In this document: positions 43,772 to 54,480 of the stretch, in pieces
Position numbering within the stretch: the first letter of the stretch is position 1
Layout of the letters: every line of letters starts with the position of its first letter
Source: Molanna angustata
Lineage: Eukaryota > Arthropoda > Insecta > Trichoptera > Molannidae
Direction: 5' to 3'
Length of the DNA: 64,000 nt
Assembly (NCBI GenBank): GCA_963576475.1
Contig: OY754990.1
Location: forward strand, 17,822,653-17,886,652
Translations under genes and position numbers: made by a program
The notes under the pieces: generated by a model
Told to the model about the DNA's origin: nothing
Seen by the model: the letters and a program-made list of their open reading frames with translations, nothing else
Databases searched by the model: none

Positions 43772-43807
43772 AGCCAGTGATGATGATGATGATGATTAAC
43801 TTGGCAA

Positions 43808-46037
43808 ATATTGTAACAGGAGACAAGAAACCAAGAGGATCAAAAATTCTAGCAATATCTGAGAGAACATTTCTTTTAGTAGGACTCTTTCTCAATAAAT
43901 TATCAGGCAAGACAACTTGAAATTCATCTGAGACAGGCTCCCACTTCAAATCCAAGGTTTTAACAGCAGATCCCTCTAAATCATGAAAGGAAAATGTACA
44001 CTTTTCCCGCTTATCAACCGGGATGTTATTCAATACAATAGGACTATTTGAATACCATTTATGTAATTCGAACTTACCTAGAATTAACAAATTTTGCAGC
44101 TGATTAACACTATCAATCATGATACCTTCATCATCAAAACTGGCTATGACATCATCTACATATGTATTTTTGCTTAGAATTTGAGATTCTAAAGGAAAGG
44201 CGGTATTTTTATTGGTAATGTTCTCTAATTCCCAAAAGCGTGTAATGTCGGAGTACAACACTGCTAAATTGCAGATAGACTTTCTAGAGGAAGATGAAAG
44301 TCGATCGGACAAGGATAAATCTCCACACATCACCCAACCAAACTCTGTGTTTATCAGACCTGGCAACCCAGGACCCAACTCAATTTTGCCTGACTTCAGA
44401 CAAATGAAAAATTCATTGGCACCCAAAATTACATCAACTTTACTCGAAACATTAAAGTTGGGATCTGCCAATTTGACATAAGATGGCCATCTTACTAACC
44501 TCTTAGAGAAATTATTAGTGGGAAGACAATCTGTAATTGTATCCAACACTCCAAACTCTGAGTTCAGCTGAAAATCAGAATTTCTAGACATAATGGTGAA
44601 ATTAATTGTATGGGAAACAGGAGTAGCGTGGCCTCCAACCCCCTCAACCGAAAAATGGACAGGACTAAACTTACAACCTTCCAGTCGATTGACAAATTCA
44701 GATGTTACATAATTTTTTTGACTTCCGATATCCATCAGTATCCTACACTGATGGTTTTTTCCTGCTCCGTCAAGCACATATCCTAGAGCAGTAGGTAGCA
44801 ATGATACGTGACATAAAACGTTATTTCTGTTTTTAACAGACAACGAGACTGAAGGCACTGGACTTACAGAGTCTTCGGTCATGTTATTATTAACATTAAC
44901 TACAGACTGATTTGAAACATTTAAGTGTAATAATAAATTGTGTCTTTGATGACAAATACTGCATGTTAAATCACTCTTTTTGCATTTAGCTGCCCTGTGA
45001 TTTGAGGACAAACACAAAAAACATAATTTCAACCTTTCAACAGACCTACGTCTTTCATCAGGATTACATTTTTTGAATTTAAAACAATTGGAGATTGAAT
45101 GATTTTCTTTGTTGCAAAATAAACATTGCTTACCTTTAAACGACACACCATTAGTCTTACCAGAGTTCACGGACAGATTTGCGGTGCTTTTATTTAAATT
45201 TTGAGATTTGTGATCATCCAAAGAAATCACTTCTAGTGCCTGACATCTCTGTGTTATAAAGTTTGTGAATTCCTCCAGAGTGGGGAAGTCTGTTGTCATT
45301 CTTTGAAATTCGAAATCCCTAAAAGAGAGAAAATCTAACCTGGTAGACAATATATGAATTAATAAAAGATCTGCCATATTGCCAACATTAAGCGACACCA
45401 ATGCGTTGTAATTGAGGTTAAATTCTGATAAAAGACGTCTTAAACTGTATGTTTTTGAAACTTTTTCTAAACCAATAATCTTTTGCAAAAAATGATGTGC
45501 TATTAAAGTTTTGTTGTCAAATCTCTTGACTAAAGCAGCCCACGCAGCACTGTAGTTATTTTCAGTCACTTCAAGGGACGATATAACCGACGCAGCTTCT
45601 CCGCGCAGACACGATTTCAGGTAGTAAAATTTCTCGACGTCGTTTAATTTGGTATTTGAATGTACCATTGATAAGAATAGGTCTTTGAACTGCTGCCATT
45701 CACTGTAAGTCCCGCCGAAGGTGGGTAGATTTATCTTTGGAAGCATGCAGTGTCCGTCCATATTAGCTTTTATTGGTTTTGTATCAACCATTCTGCGTCT
45801 TAAGCTTCTCATCAGGAGCTCACATCTTCGCTCTAATTGTAAACCCTCGGGGATCTGAGTCTCGTCCTCTTCGAGGTCAATATTTACTTCTTGTAATTTT
45901 TTGAATAAGTCTTGCAGACGCTTGAGTGTGAGTTGCAGGTCAACACTATCCTGAGATTCGTCCAGTTGCTTCTCCATATATGTCAGACGTCCTTTGATGT
46001 AGCGTCTGACATTTAGTAGTTTTTTCTCATCGGCCAT
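43808..46037 (-). pseudogene. Pao-class gag-pol, element A part 1 (Gag, protease, deleted reverse transcriptase)
   Basis: Open from ATG 46037 through about 748 element codons; the open frame then continues antisense into the RTE insertion to 43596. Gag with the DUF1759-type core (LPTFGGTYSEWQQFKDLF, about 104-121). Zinc knuckles CLFCNKENHSISNC (305-318), CFLCLSSNHRAAKC (339-352) and a third Cys/His block (359-371). A protease-like region has MDIGSQ (435-440), where D-S/T-G is usual. The reverse transcriptase jumps from FWELE (601-605) to YVDD (626-629), so the fingers and motif A/B region are deleted in frame. It resumes with FDDEGIMIDSV and DIARIFDPLGFLSPV. Copy B has the same deletion. Confidence 0.95.
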
Positions 46038-46206
46038 GATATTTTATCTGGCCAAAACCGATATTAACTTTATAATATCAGTTAAAATTAACACAAAACT
46101 TGTGTACGAGAAGCTACACAAAAATGTGGGCACGCGTGCACCAATGTAAAAAAATCACAAAAAGATGTAACACACTCCGACACGCCTCGCAAATCACAAC
46201 TATATC

Positions 46207-46222
46207 ACGGCACGATGGACCA
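46207..46222 (-). promoter_or_regulatory. Primer binding site, Pao element A
   Basis: Directly after the LTR in element sense: TGGTCCATCGTGCCG, starting TGG as the complement of a tRNA CCA end. The same sequence follows the remnant LTR of element B (about 48588-48602). Confidence 0.7.
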
Positions 46223-46224
46223 AA

Positions 46225-46457
46225 TGAATAATTTTATAGCTGGATTTTGTTGGATTTGCAAAGGAAACACAGAATGGCGTGTCGGACACCTTTTTTATTA
46301 ATTTTCATACAAACATTTTTTCAAAACAACTGAATAACAATATAAAATTACAGAGAGGCCGAAATGACAGTTCTAATTTTTAAAAACTGAATACAACAAA
46401 AAAGTATAGACAAAATCGAATGTTATAAAACCATAGATAATCATACGAAATTTAACA
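46225..46457 (-). repeat. Pao-class LTR shared by elements A and B
   Basis: Identical to 38068-38300. It serves as the 5' LTR of element A (its primer site is to the left) and as the 3' end of the truncated element B to the right, giving an LTR-body-LTR-body-LTR tandem. Confidence 0.92.
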
Positions 46458-47649
46458 ATAAATTTAACAAATTTTGCAGCTGATTAACACTATCAATCAT
46501 GATACCTTCATCATCAAAACTGGCTATGACATCATCTACATATGTATTTTCGCTTAGAATTTGAGATTCGAAAGGAAAGGCGGTGTTTTTATTGGTAATG
46601 TTCTCTAATTCCCAAAAGCGTGTGATGTCGGAGTGCAACACTGCTAAATTGCAGATAGACTTTCTCGAGGAAGGTGAAAGTCGATCGGACAAGGATAAAT
46701 CTCCACACATCACCCAACCAAACTCTGTGTTTATCAGACCTGGCAACCCAGGACCCAACTTAATTTTGCCTGACTTCAGACAAATGAAAAATTCATTGGC
46801 ACCCAAAATTATATCAACTTTACTCGAAACATTAAAGTTGGGATCTGCCAATTTGACATAAGATGGCCATCTTACTAACCTCTTAGAGAAATTATTAGTG
46901 GGAAGACAATCTGTAATTGTATCCAACACTCCAAACTCTGAGTTCAGCTGAAAATCAGAATTTCTAGACATAATGGTGAAATTAATTGTATGGGAAACAG
47001 GAGTAGCGTGGCCTCCAACCCCCTCAACCGAAAAATGGACAGGACTAAACTTACAACCTTCCAGTCGATTGACAAATTCAGATGTTACATAATTTTTTTG
47101 ACTTCCGATATCCATCAGTATCCTACACCGATGGTTTTTTCCTGCTCCGTCAAGCACATATCCTAGAGCAGTAGGTAGCAATGATACGTGACATAAAACG
47201 TTATTTCTGTTTTTAACAGACAACGAGACTGAAGGCACTGGACTTACAGATTCTTCGGTCACGTTATTATTAACATTAACTTCAGACTGATTTGAAACAT
47301 TTGAATGTAATAATAAATTGTGTCTTTGATGACAAATACTGCATGTTAAATCACTCTTTTTGCATTTAGCTGCCCTGTGATTTGAGGACAAACACAAAAA
47401 ACATAATTTCAACCTTTCAACAGACCTACGTCTTTCATCAGGATTACATTTTTTGAATTTAAAACAATTGGAGATTGAATGATTTTCTTTGTTGCAAAAT
47501 AAACATTGCTTACCTTTAATCGACACACCATTAGTCTTACCAGAGTTCACGGACAGATTTGCGGTGCTTTTATTTAAATTTTGAGATTTGTGATCATCCA
47601 AAGAAATCACTTCTAGTGCCTGACACCTCTGTGTTATAAAGTTTGTGAA
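46458..47649 (-). pseudogene. Pao-class gag-pol, element B part 2
   Basis: Minus frame 47649 to 46441 after the nonsense codon: zinc knuckles, protease-like MDIGSQ, and FWELE joined to YVDD exactly as in element A. The frame then stops being Pao after NQLQNLL and runs into the LTR through a short duplicated TGTTAAATTT stretch. Element B therefore lost everything from just after YVDD to the 3' LTR, probably by recombination at that short homology. About 97 percent alike to element A by eye over the shared part. Confidence 0.92.
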
Positions 47650-48417
47650 TTACTCCAGAGTGGGGAAGTCTGTTGTCATTCTTTGAAATTCGAAATCCCT
47701 AAAAGAGAGAAAATCTAACCTGGTAGACAATATATGAATTAATAAAAGATCTGCCATATTGCCAACATTAAGCGACACCAATGCATTGTAATTGAGGTTA
47801 AATTCTGATAAAAGACGTCTTAAACTGTATGTTTTTGAAACTTTTTCTAAACCAATAATCTTTTGCAAAAAATGATGTGCGATTAAAGTTTTGTTGTCAA
47901 ATCTCTTGACTAAAGCAGCCCACGCAGCACTGTAGTTATTTTCAGTCACTTCAAGGGACGATATAACCGACGCAGCTTCTCCGCGCAGACACGATTTCAG
48001 GTAGTAAAATTTCTCGACGTCGTTTAATTTGGTATTTGAATGTACCATTGATAAGAATAGGTCTTTGAACTGCTGCCATTCACTGTAAGTCCCGCCGAAG
48101 GTGGGTAGATTTATCTTTGGAAGCATGCAGTGTCCGTCCATATTAGCTTTTATTGGTTTTGTATCAACCATTCTGTGTCTTAAGCTTCTCATCAGGAGCT
48201 CGCATCTTCGCTCTAATTGTAAACCCTCGGGGATCTGAGTCTCGTCCTCTTCGAGTTCAATATTTACTTCTTGTAATTTTTTGAATAAGTCTTGCAGACG
48301 TTCGAGTGTGAGTTGCAGGTCAACACTATCCTGTGATTCGTCTAGTTGCTTCTCCATATATGTCAGACGTCCTTTGATGTAGCGTCTGACATTTAGTAGT
48401 TTTTTCTCTTCGGCCAT
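47650..48417 (-). pseudogene. Pao-class Gag N-terminal part, element B, ending at nonsense codon
   Basis: 255 codons, nearly the same as residues 1-255 of element A. The TAA at 47650-47652 replaces the GAA codon that follows PTLE in element A (LEEFTN against LE-stop-FTN), a single base change. Confidence 0.92.
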
Positions 48418-48605
48418 GATATTTTATCTGACCAAACCCGATATTGACTTTATAATATCAGTTAAAATTAACACAAAACTTGTGTACGAGAAGCTACACA
48501 GAAATGTGGGCACGCGTGCACCAATGTAAAGAAAATCACAAAAAGATGTAACACACTCCGACACGCCTCGCAAATCACAACTATATCACGGCACGATGGA
48601 CCAAA

Positions 48606-48674
48606 TGAATAATTTTATAGCTGGATTTTGTTGGATTTGCAAAGGAAACACAGAATGGCGTGTCGGACACCTTT
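48606..48674 (-). repeat. Truncated 5' LTR of Pao element B
   Basis: The last 69 bp of the LTR (GTGTCCGACACGCCATTC to TTATTCA on the minus strand) match the other two LTRs. Upstream sequence is unrelated, so the promoter-bearing part is gone. Confidence 0.88.
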
Positions 48675-48689
48675 AATAAAAAAAATTAA

Positions 48690-48960
48690 AATAAACAAAT
48701 TTAACAAATTAAATAAATGTCAAACCATGGCATAGATTGTTTTATATAGCAAACAAAGATGAATTAAAGTTTCTGTTACTTTTCGCAACAGTAGCAAATT
48801 CAGTCCTTCTCCCTTCCTTTTTCCTTCCCTCCCTTTCCCGTCACGGGCAAATGTGTGAAATATATGAATATGTATCAATTTTTAATAAATAAATAAAATG
48901 TAAAACATGCTAAATAAAAATACATAATATGCTGTGAAACAATATAAACGGTGCTTAAAG
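48690..48960. other. No gene seen
   Basis: AT-rich, with a short pyrimidine-rich patch (48800-48840). Confidence 0.4.
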
Positions 48961-49060
48961 AGAACATATAACGCTAAACCTAGTGACTGAAAAACATGAT
49001 ATATTAAAACCGCCTAATGCATTATGGAGTTACGCGTTAGTAAAGGTAACTATCGCGTGC
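48961..49060 (-). repeat. Single copy of the 2951-3790 minisatellite unit
   Basis: Reading TATAACGCTAAACCTAGTGA, then AAAACCGCCTAATGCATTAT and GGTAACTATCGCG, it is the reverse complement of one 97-bp unit with about ten differences. Confidence 0.85.
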
Positions 49061-49900
49061 GTTAAAAAAAGTTTATATGTGATTTAAATTATCTGAACTT
49101 CAAATTTGTTGATTTTTTCCATTTTGAGAACAAACCTGACTTGAATTTAAAAAATATCGGTCATTCACTTTGAAAGATTTTTTCTCTATGACACATAGTT
49201 ATGGAGTACCTAATAAAAAAAAATGTTAAAAAAAGGTAGGTATATTTTAAATAATTATTTAAGGAGAATTTATGCTGAATTTTAAAATTGTTTGAAATAC
49301 TTATAATATTTTTTTAGAAACACGCTGTTACATATGTATATTTGAGAAATTTTATTTAAAATTGGGGTGTTGAGGTTTATATGGCCCCATAAACCATGAT
49401 TACACTTTGCAATATATGAAAATATAAATTTTGATGAATACATGATTTTAACTTTTATATAATTTATAATTCTTTGTTATTTCTAACGCTACTAAATGAA
49501 TTATAATAAAGTATTAATGTATAAATACGGAAGGAACCTCCACGCGGTGCCCCCTGGTAACAGAAATTCTCTGGCCAATCCTTCCACCACAGCAACGCAA
49601 CAATGCGTTGCTGACACGAAAGAAGAAGAATGTATAAATGTATTTAATGCTGGACATGACTGTGTTTTTTTATACTGTGTACCTAACACTAGTTTATTTA
49701 TCCAGTCATTGTTTGTGTACCTACTTTAAACAAAAAAAATATTATCATAGAACCAATGACTCTTATATCTTAAAAAATAAAACGAATTTCAGTCGGATTT
49801 TGATCTATGAACGATTAAAAATAATAAAAACTATGACAAATTTTTAAATCTCCATATAGACGAAGTTGAAATATCATAAGATAATCAGTATATCATGATT
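49061..49900. other. No confirmed gene
   Basis: 49190-49400 has weak similarity to repeat W (TTGGGGTGTTGAGGTTTAT). Frames at 49496-49847 have no domain. 49540-49640 is moderately GC-rich and may be a LINE remnant, but I cannot place it. Confidence 0.35.
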
Positions 49901-49904
49901 GATA

Positions 49905-50108
49905 TATTTAGAACTTTCAAAAATTGGATCGATACGGAGCTCAATAACAAGGCATAGGTGAACGTTGTGTAAGCGCATAAAGTGGTCACGTAAACCAGCC
50001 GATGCCCGATCGTTAGCCCTGTAGGTGCCTTGATTTTCCGGTTCTTCTATAATATTCCAACTTCGTCTCTATTGAGATGTTAAAAAAATCTCATAAAAAT
50101 AGCATTGA
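49905..50108 (+). repeat. Retroposon Z, copy
   Basis: TAGAACTTTCAAAAATTGGA, GTGAACGTTGTGTAAGCGCA and TCCAACTTCGTCTCTATTGA, with diverged spacing in the middle. Its 3' end is cut by the LINE fragment at 50112. Confidence 0.8.
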
Positions 50109-50111
50109 CTC

Positions 50112-50205
50112 CTAAATATCCCATTTCTTCTTCCTCAGACTATTCCCGTCCACTCCTGGACGAATGCCTCCTCCATGTGTTTCCATATCATCATGTCCTA
50201 CGCAG
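50112..50205 (-). mobile_element. LINE C-terminal fragment (family of 61620-62200)
   Basis: The minus strand encodes a degraded W..MEEAFVQEW end followed by AAG repeats, matching WKEMEETFVQEW at the end of the copy at 61641-62036. Confidence 0.6.
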
Positions 50206-50211
50206 TTGCAT

Positions 50212-50398
50212 CCAGGGGGCAAATCTGGTCCAACCGACGAAATCAAAACCCTCGTGATTACCCATATCATGGATATAATTATTATACGGAGTTATATAAT
50301 ATCTTTAGATGTCATAGAACTTCATATGATAATTATATCCATGATATGGGTAATCTCGGGAGTTTTGATTTCGCCGGTTGTACCAGACTTGCCACCCA
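50212..50398. mobile_element. Palindromic MITE, CAGGGGGGCAAG type, copy 2
   Basis: CAGGGGGCAAATCTGGTCCA and GTACCAGACTTGCCACCC are inverted ends. Internal GATTACCCATATCATGGATA pairs with TATCCATGATATGGGTAAT. It lies in the intron about 130 bp before the exon at 50532. Confidence 0.85.
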
Positions 50399-50531
50399 AG
50401 ACAACCCAACATATTGTTTGATATCTCGCTGTGTCACGCTTACCACTGAGGCGAGGTTATCACGTTATTGGGAGCCTAACTGGCCAAGTATTGGAATAGT
50501 TGGAATAATTTTACTTTTTGCTTTGTTCCAG

Positions 50532-50696
50532 GCGAGATCACAACGACTGAATTGGACTCTGAAAGTGGACCTGTAGTGACGAATACAATTCAGCTGGTCC
50601 TGACTAGAGCTGAACTCGGAGCTGTTCTTCAATGCGAAGTGGAATCGGACGCTCTCGATCAGCCTGTTAGGATAATAGTAGACATTGATGTAAATG
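50532..50696 (+). CDS. Internal exon of an Ig-domain cell-surface protein (sidestep-like)
   Basis: 165 bp bounded by a good acceptor (pyrimidine-rich, TTTGCTTTGTTCCAG) and donor (AAATG, GTGAGT). It starts with the last two bases of a codon and ends with the first base of one. The peptide reads ESGPVVTNTIQLVLTRAELG, followed by AVLQCEVESDALDQP and VDIDVN. The xxLxLTRAxLGaxLxC pattern is the F/G-strand half of an immunoglobulin fold, and this wording resembles insect Ig receptors of the sidestep family. That assignment is from memory of the family and could be wrong at subfamily level. The other half of the domain must lie on exons outside or undetected. No lesion is visible, in contrast to all transposon frames here. 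Confidence 0.6.
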
Positions 50697-51165
50697 GTGA
50701 GTTGCACTTTTCAAATAGGTGTATTTCATTATCTAGGACTGACACAGTTAGAACAAAGAACCTTCTTCGTATTTCTACTCTAGGAACCATAGAAAAGACA
50801 ACTTTCAAGGATAAGGCTATATCATGTCCAATAGTGGACATTGATGTTAAAGGTGAGCTGCATTTTTCAAATAGGTGTATTTTATTATCTAGTACTGATT
50901 CAGTTATAACAAAAAACCTTCTTCGTATTGCAGAGATAAGAATTCTACGAACAATAGCAAGGTGAACTTTCATAGATAGGTAATATTAGCCTGTTAGAAT
51001 AATAATGGATTTTGATGTTAACGGTGAGCTGCATTATTCAAATAGGTGTATTTCATTATCCAGAACTGACACAGTTAGAACAAAGAACCTTCTTGGTACT
51101 GCAGAGGTAGGAACACTACGAACCATAGCAAGGGGAACTTTTAGGAAAAAGTCATGAATCTCAAC
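50672..51165 (+). repeat. Triplicated exon-end/donor segment
   Basis: Three direct copies of about 155-170 bp, each with GACATTGATGT(A/T)AA-like exon end, GTGAG(T/C)TGCA, TTCAAATAGGTGTA and AACAAAGAACCTTCTT. The GTGAG sites are at 50697, 50853 and 51024, spaced 156 and 171 bp, both multiples of three. The first copy is the true exon end. Confidence 0.85.
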
Positions 51166-51674
51166 AATCAGAGTCCAGATATCCGATTCTGTATAAATGC
51201 CAAGTCATGTTTATGCACTTTAACACCATATCATATAAAGCGGTTGTTTTCTTCGAACTCAGATTTCATTCCATTCGAATGAGCTACGACGTAAAACACA
51301 TTTTACATTAAGCTGGGTTGTACATTATTTTCGAATCCACATATTAAAAGAGTCTTAAAAGTTTCTTATTGTGGATACTGTTTATCTAATAAATAAAAAA
51401 TTAAATATTCCCTCCTTATTTCGGCCAAAGGTCAAAGTTTCCAAAATATTTATTTTTTAAATAAAATGAACATATTGGTCTTTGCGATTCGTATGTAGAA
51501 TGCAGTGATAATAATAAATATGACATTTTTAGTGCATCAAAGCGTGTTGTTTTAGTGTATCGTGCGCGAATCGTTGAATTGAAAGTGAGTATTTTTTTTA
51601 AATGAATATGTCCATGTTTTATAAGTACATATACATTTTCCTACATTCCCTGCAATAAGCATAAATGTTTGTGC
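51166..51674. other. No gene seen, presumed intron
   Basis: Unassigned AT-rich sequence downstream of the Ig exon. No further exon of the same gene is evident. Confidence 0.4.
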
Positions 51675-51770
51675 TATAGGTGAACGAAAGTTGTCGAGGA
51701 AAGATTCGAACTCGCGACCACTGGATTTCTAGTCCAGCTCGCCAACCCCTCTGCCATCGACCCATCTATA
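51675..51770 (-). mobile_element. tRNA-related SINE, family 3, copy 2
   Basis: Minus strand: GGGTCGATGGCAGAGGGGTT, CTGGACTAGAAATCCAG, GAGTTCGAATCTTTCC, then TTTCGTTCACC. Same plan as 34436-34520, but with a different anticodon-loop sequence. Confidence 0.7.
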
Positions 51771-53399
51771 AATATTGGTCAATTTCGGGACACCTGTCAG
51801 CCGCGCTGTAATAGTTAATTTGATCGAATTTATATAGTTATAATATAATTATCTTCCCGCAATAAATCGTTTATTATTTAGATTGGAATAATCGTAAAAA
51901 ATCAAACATCCTAAATAATTCATAATTTCCAAAAAACATCCTATAAGACCCAGCTTCAAGTATCAGTAGAGAGCCAAAAGTGCTATTGAATTTGAAATTA
52001 ACCAATACAGTTACAATAAAGATATTTATGCGCAATTTTCAAGATCCCTTTCGAGATTTTAAAAATAAGATTCTCAATATATGGTCCAGTCTATTTTGCA
52101 TAGTCTATAGCTTCAGAGTATGGAAGTAGAGAAGACATCGTGAGATTTGGGCTAAGAGAGGTGGTGATATTGTTGAGACCATGTGGATAAAATGTCAAAA
52201 CCAGAATATCTAAGATTCCGCACATAATACACCGCTATGTCACTGGAATGATAACTGGTTCTACACTGGAATCAAGAGAAAAAACAAAAAGATGAAGGTT
52301 CTTGTCATATTTAACAGGTTATAAGATTAAACAACGCAATAAAAGTGTAGGTTGACCAGTAATTTATTGTCAAAAAAAGGACATAAAAGTTGCTCACTTT
52401 GCATAAAAGGTAAATAGAATTATCGCGGACGACCGCTCTATGATGAACCCAAAACAAAAACGCCCAACAATTTACATATAGGTGCGCATTACCTCCATAA
52501 TACTAATTTTAATGAATTAATTCAAAACGGACATAGAAAGCATTGGGCACAATTCACAGACAGTATTCAAAAACAACACCACAACAAATTAGCTAATATG
52601 GATATTGTTATTCGGAGGTTGAGGGCGACCTTAGCAGGAGACAGGGGCAAAGTGAATGGTATGTATGATAATTGTACTCGCACGTGTGCTAATATAATTA
52701 GATAATTCAAAATCAAATGAATTCCGCATCGCAGACAGTATGTTGTTAATTAATTAGTATTGTCCTCCCAAAACTACGGATTTTGGGTCTCGGAAATTCC
52801 GCGAATGATGAAATAGATTATAGTTCTTGATTTTTCTGGTGATCATCGTGGAGAAGAATTTTCTGTTCCATACAACCCTGAACAGAACCTACACTCATCT
52901 TATTCCGGTCCATTTCCTGATGTAATGCAGCCAGTATATCTACTAACCGTCTTTTTTGCTCTAAGTTTACGTACTTTACAGATAATGATATCAATAAGAA
53001 GTGAATCGAACGTATAGTATTGTTAAACAAAATTTTATAGTAGAGTACACCATGTTATGCTATACGTTGCATTATAAGAAATTCTAATAAGAAATTGATA
53101 TTAAGAAACGGGCTATAAATTTGTGAAATCATAGGTTAGCTTTTATGCATAGAAATGGAATGTTAAACTCTTTATATAATCTTTATATAATCACACAATC
53201 CTCCCGCGATGTCCTATCTGTGTCCTTCATTTCATCATTGATCATCTCTGTATTGATTTTTATGATATTGTACGTAATTCACATGAAACATCAAGTTGTT
53301 TGGGTTTGTTGGAAGAGATTGCCTCTTAAAACAGCATTTGTGCACTTTACTGCACAGAAATTGAATAAAAATATTATTATCAGTCATAATTAAAACAAA
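51771..53399. other. No confirmed gene
   Basis: 52490-52660 reads like a very decayed coding relic (NELIQNGHRKHWAQF and NMDIVIRRLRATLAG). The minus frame 53030-52818 (with NLEQKRRLVDILAALHQEM) is helical-looking. I recognise neither, and neither has clear splice sites. Confidence 0.3.
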
Positions 53400-53404
53400 A
53401 ACAA

Positions 53405-53470
53405 ATAAAAAATTGGTCTCATTTATGACCCCTGAGGAACTTCATTCTAAGTTCACAGTTTTCCGAAACG
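53405..53470 (+). other. Possible Penelope-type tail with degraded hammerhead core
   Basis: CCCCTGAGGAACTTCATTCT and TTTTCCGAAACGCGTTCGG contain CTGAGGA and GAAA core boxes 28 bases apart. Stem II is not continuous. There is no nearby GIY-YIG frame. Confidence 0.25.
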
Positions 53471-54084
53471 CGTTCGGCGAGGTCTCACCATATACGAGAT
53501 TTGAATATAATTTAACGGCTAACGTAAAGGATAACAAACTGGAGAAGCTAATGTGTTAATTTTGGAAATGTGGTCGTCGAAATAAACTACCACTAACGCC
53601 CTAACGTTGGAACTCGACAAAGAGAAAAGTTTTTAATGACCTGTACTCAACGTTAAACTTTGAATCGTAAACAATACATGATCGATATTATATATAGTCT
53701 AATAGTTATCGGGAACTCTTTGGATTGTGGTTTAGTTTCCGAGTCAATCCATTGATGGAATTCCCCACTTTTCTAATTTATATTTCAACTTTTTCTCATT
53801 CTAGTTCATCGTGTTTCTTTTCAATTCTGTTTCTATTTATGACTTCGGCTAGTTATTTTTCTTTCTCTCCGCCATTTATTTTATTGGTTTGCTTTCCATT
53901 TTAACTGGATCAAGTTAAATTGTCTGCTTTAATATTTTTTCGATAGATCTGTTTTATTACTCTTTGATCATTGGTGTCTTCGGAGACCATTAGTAACCTT
54001 TTTCACAGTTTTGAATTCTCACATTTATACCTTTCAATTATTTCAATAACAAAATTCGCAGCATTTCGCATTAATAAATTCCAT
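53471..54084. other. No gene seen
   Basis: T-rich sequence (53770-54050) without frames or repeats I can name. Confidence 0.4.
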
Positions 54085-54480
54085 TATTTTATACTATCGA
54101 TTATAGACTAATGTACTCTTTAGATTCTTTTCAATTTTTGCAAATTTGTGTATCTAATAGTTGCTTAGATTCCATTAGATTTTGAAGGATATCTGATAAG
54201 TGCTTCTTATTTTTTTTAATCGTCAAATATTTCGAAGTGACCGCAAGCTCAGTAATCTTCATGTTTGATATTTTTATTTTCACAATGCTCAAAAGGCACA
54301 TCAATTTCATTAATTGGCATTGAATGATCATCAATTTTTTATAATGAAATATTTAAATCAAAAATAATTTCACAAAATAATTTCATTGAATTTGCTGAAA
54401 ATTTTTGTTACAAAATTTGAATACTTTGTGTAGTGACTGAGGAGTTTGTTGTTGACCACAATCCACTTTTTTATGTTAGC
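54085..54480 (+). repeat. Dispersed repeat V, copy 2
   Basis: ATCGATTATAGACTAATGTAC, a TTTGAAGGATATCTGAT block (shorter matches), and the end motif GTAGTGACTGAGGAGTTTG with GACCACAATCCAC parallel 11375-11830 in reverse order. Confidence 0.6.

Larger units (their letters stand above)
40785..43794 (+). mobile_element. Near-full-length RTE-type LINE inserted in Pao element A
   Basis: Flanked by the 13-bp target duplication ATTAACTTGGCAA (40772-40784 and 43795-43807). About 3.0 kb, with a single ORF and a (TGA)n 3' tail (43779-43794), all as expected for RTE elements. The 5' UTR is about 70 bp. Removing it restores contiguity of the Pao frame, so it arrived after Pao. Confidence 0.93.

Noticed and set aside
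43596..43794. C-terminal extension of the Pao frame
   Set aside because: These codons read the antisense of the inserted RTE LINE, including its TGA tail (poly-Ile), and are not Pao protein.
52818..53030. 70-codon minus frame with helical character
   Set aside because: No recognisable family and no convincing splice sites or start context. Kept only as a note.
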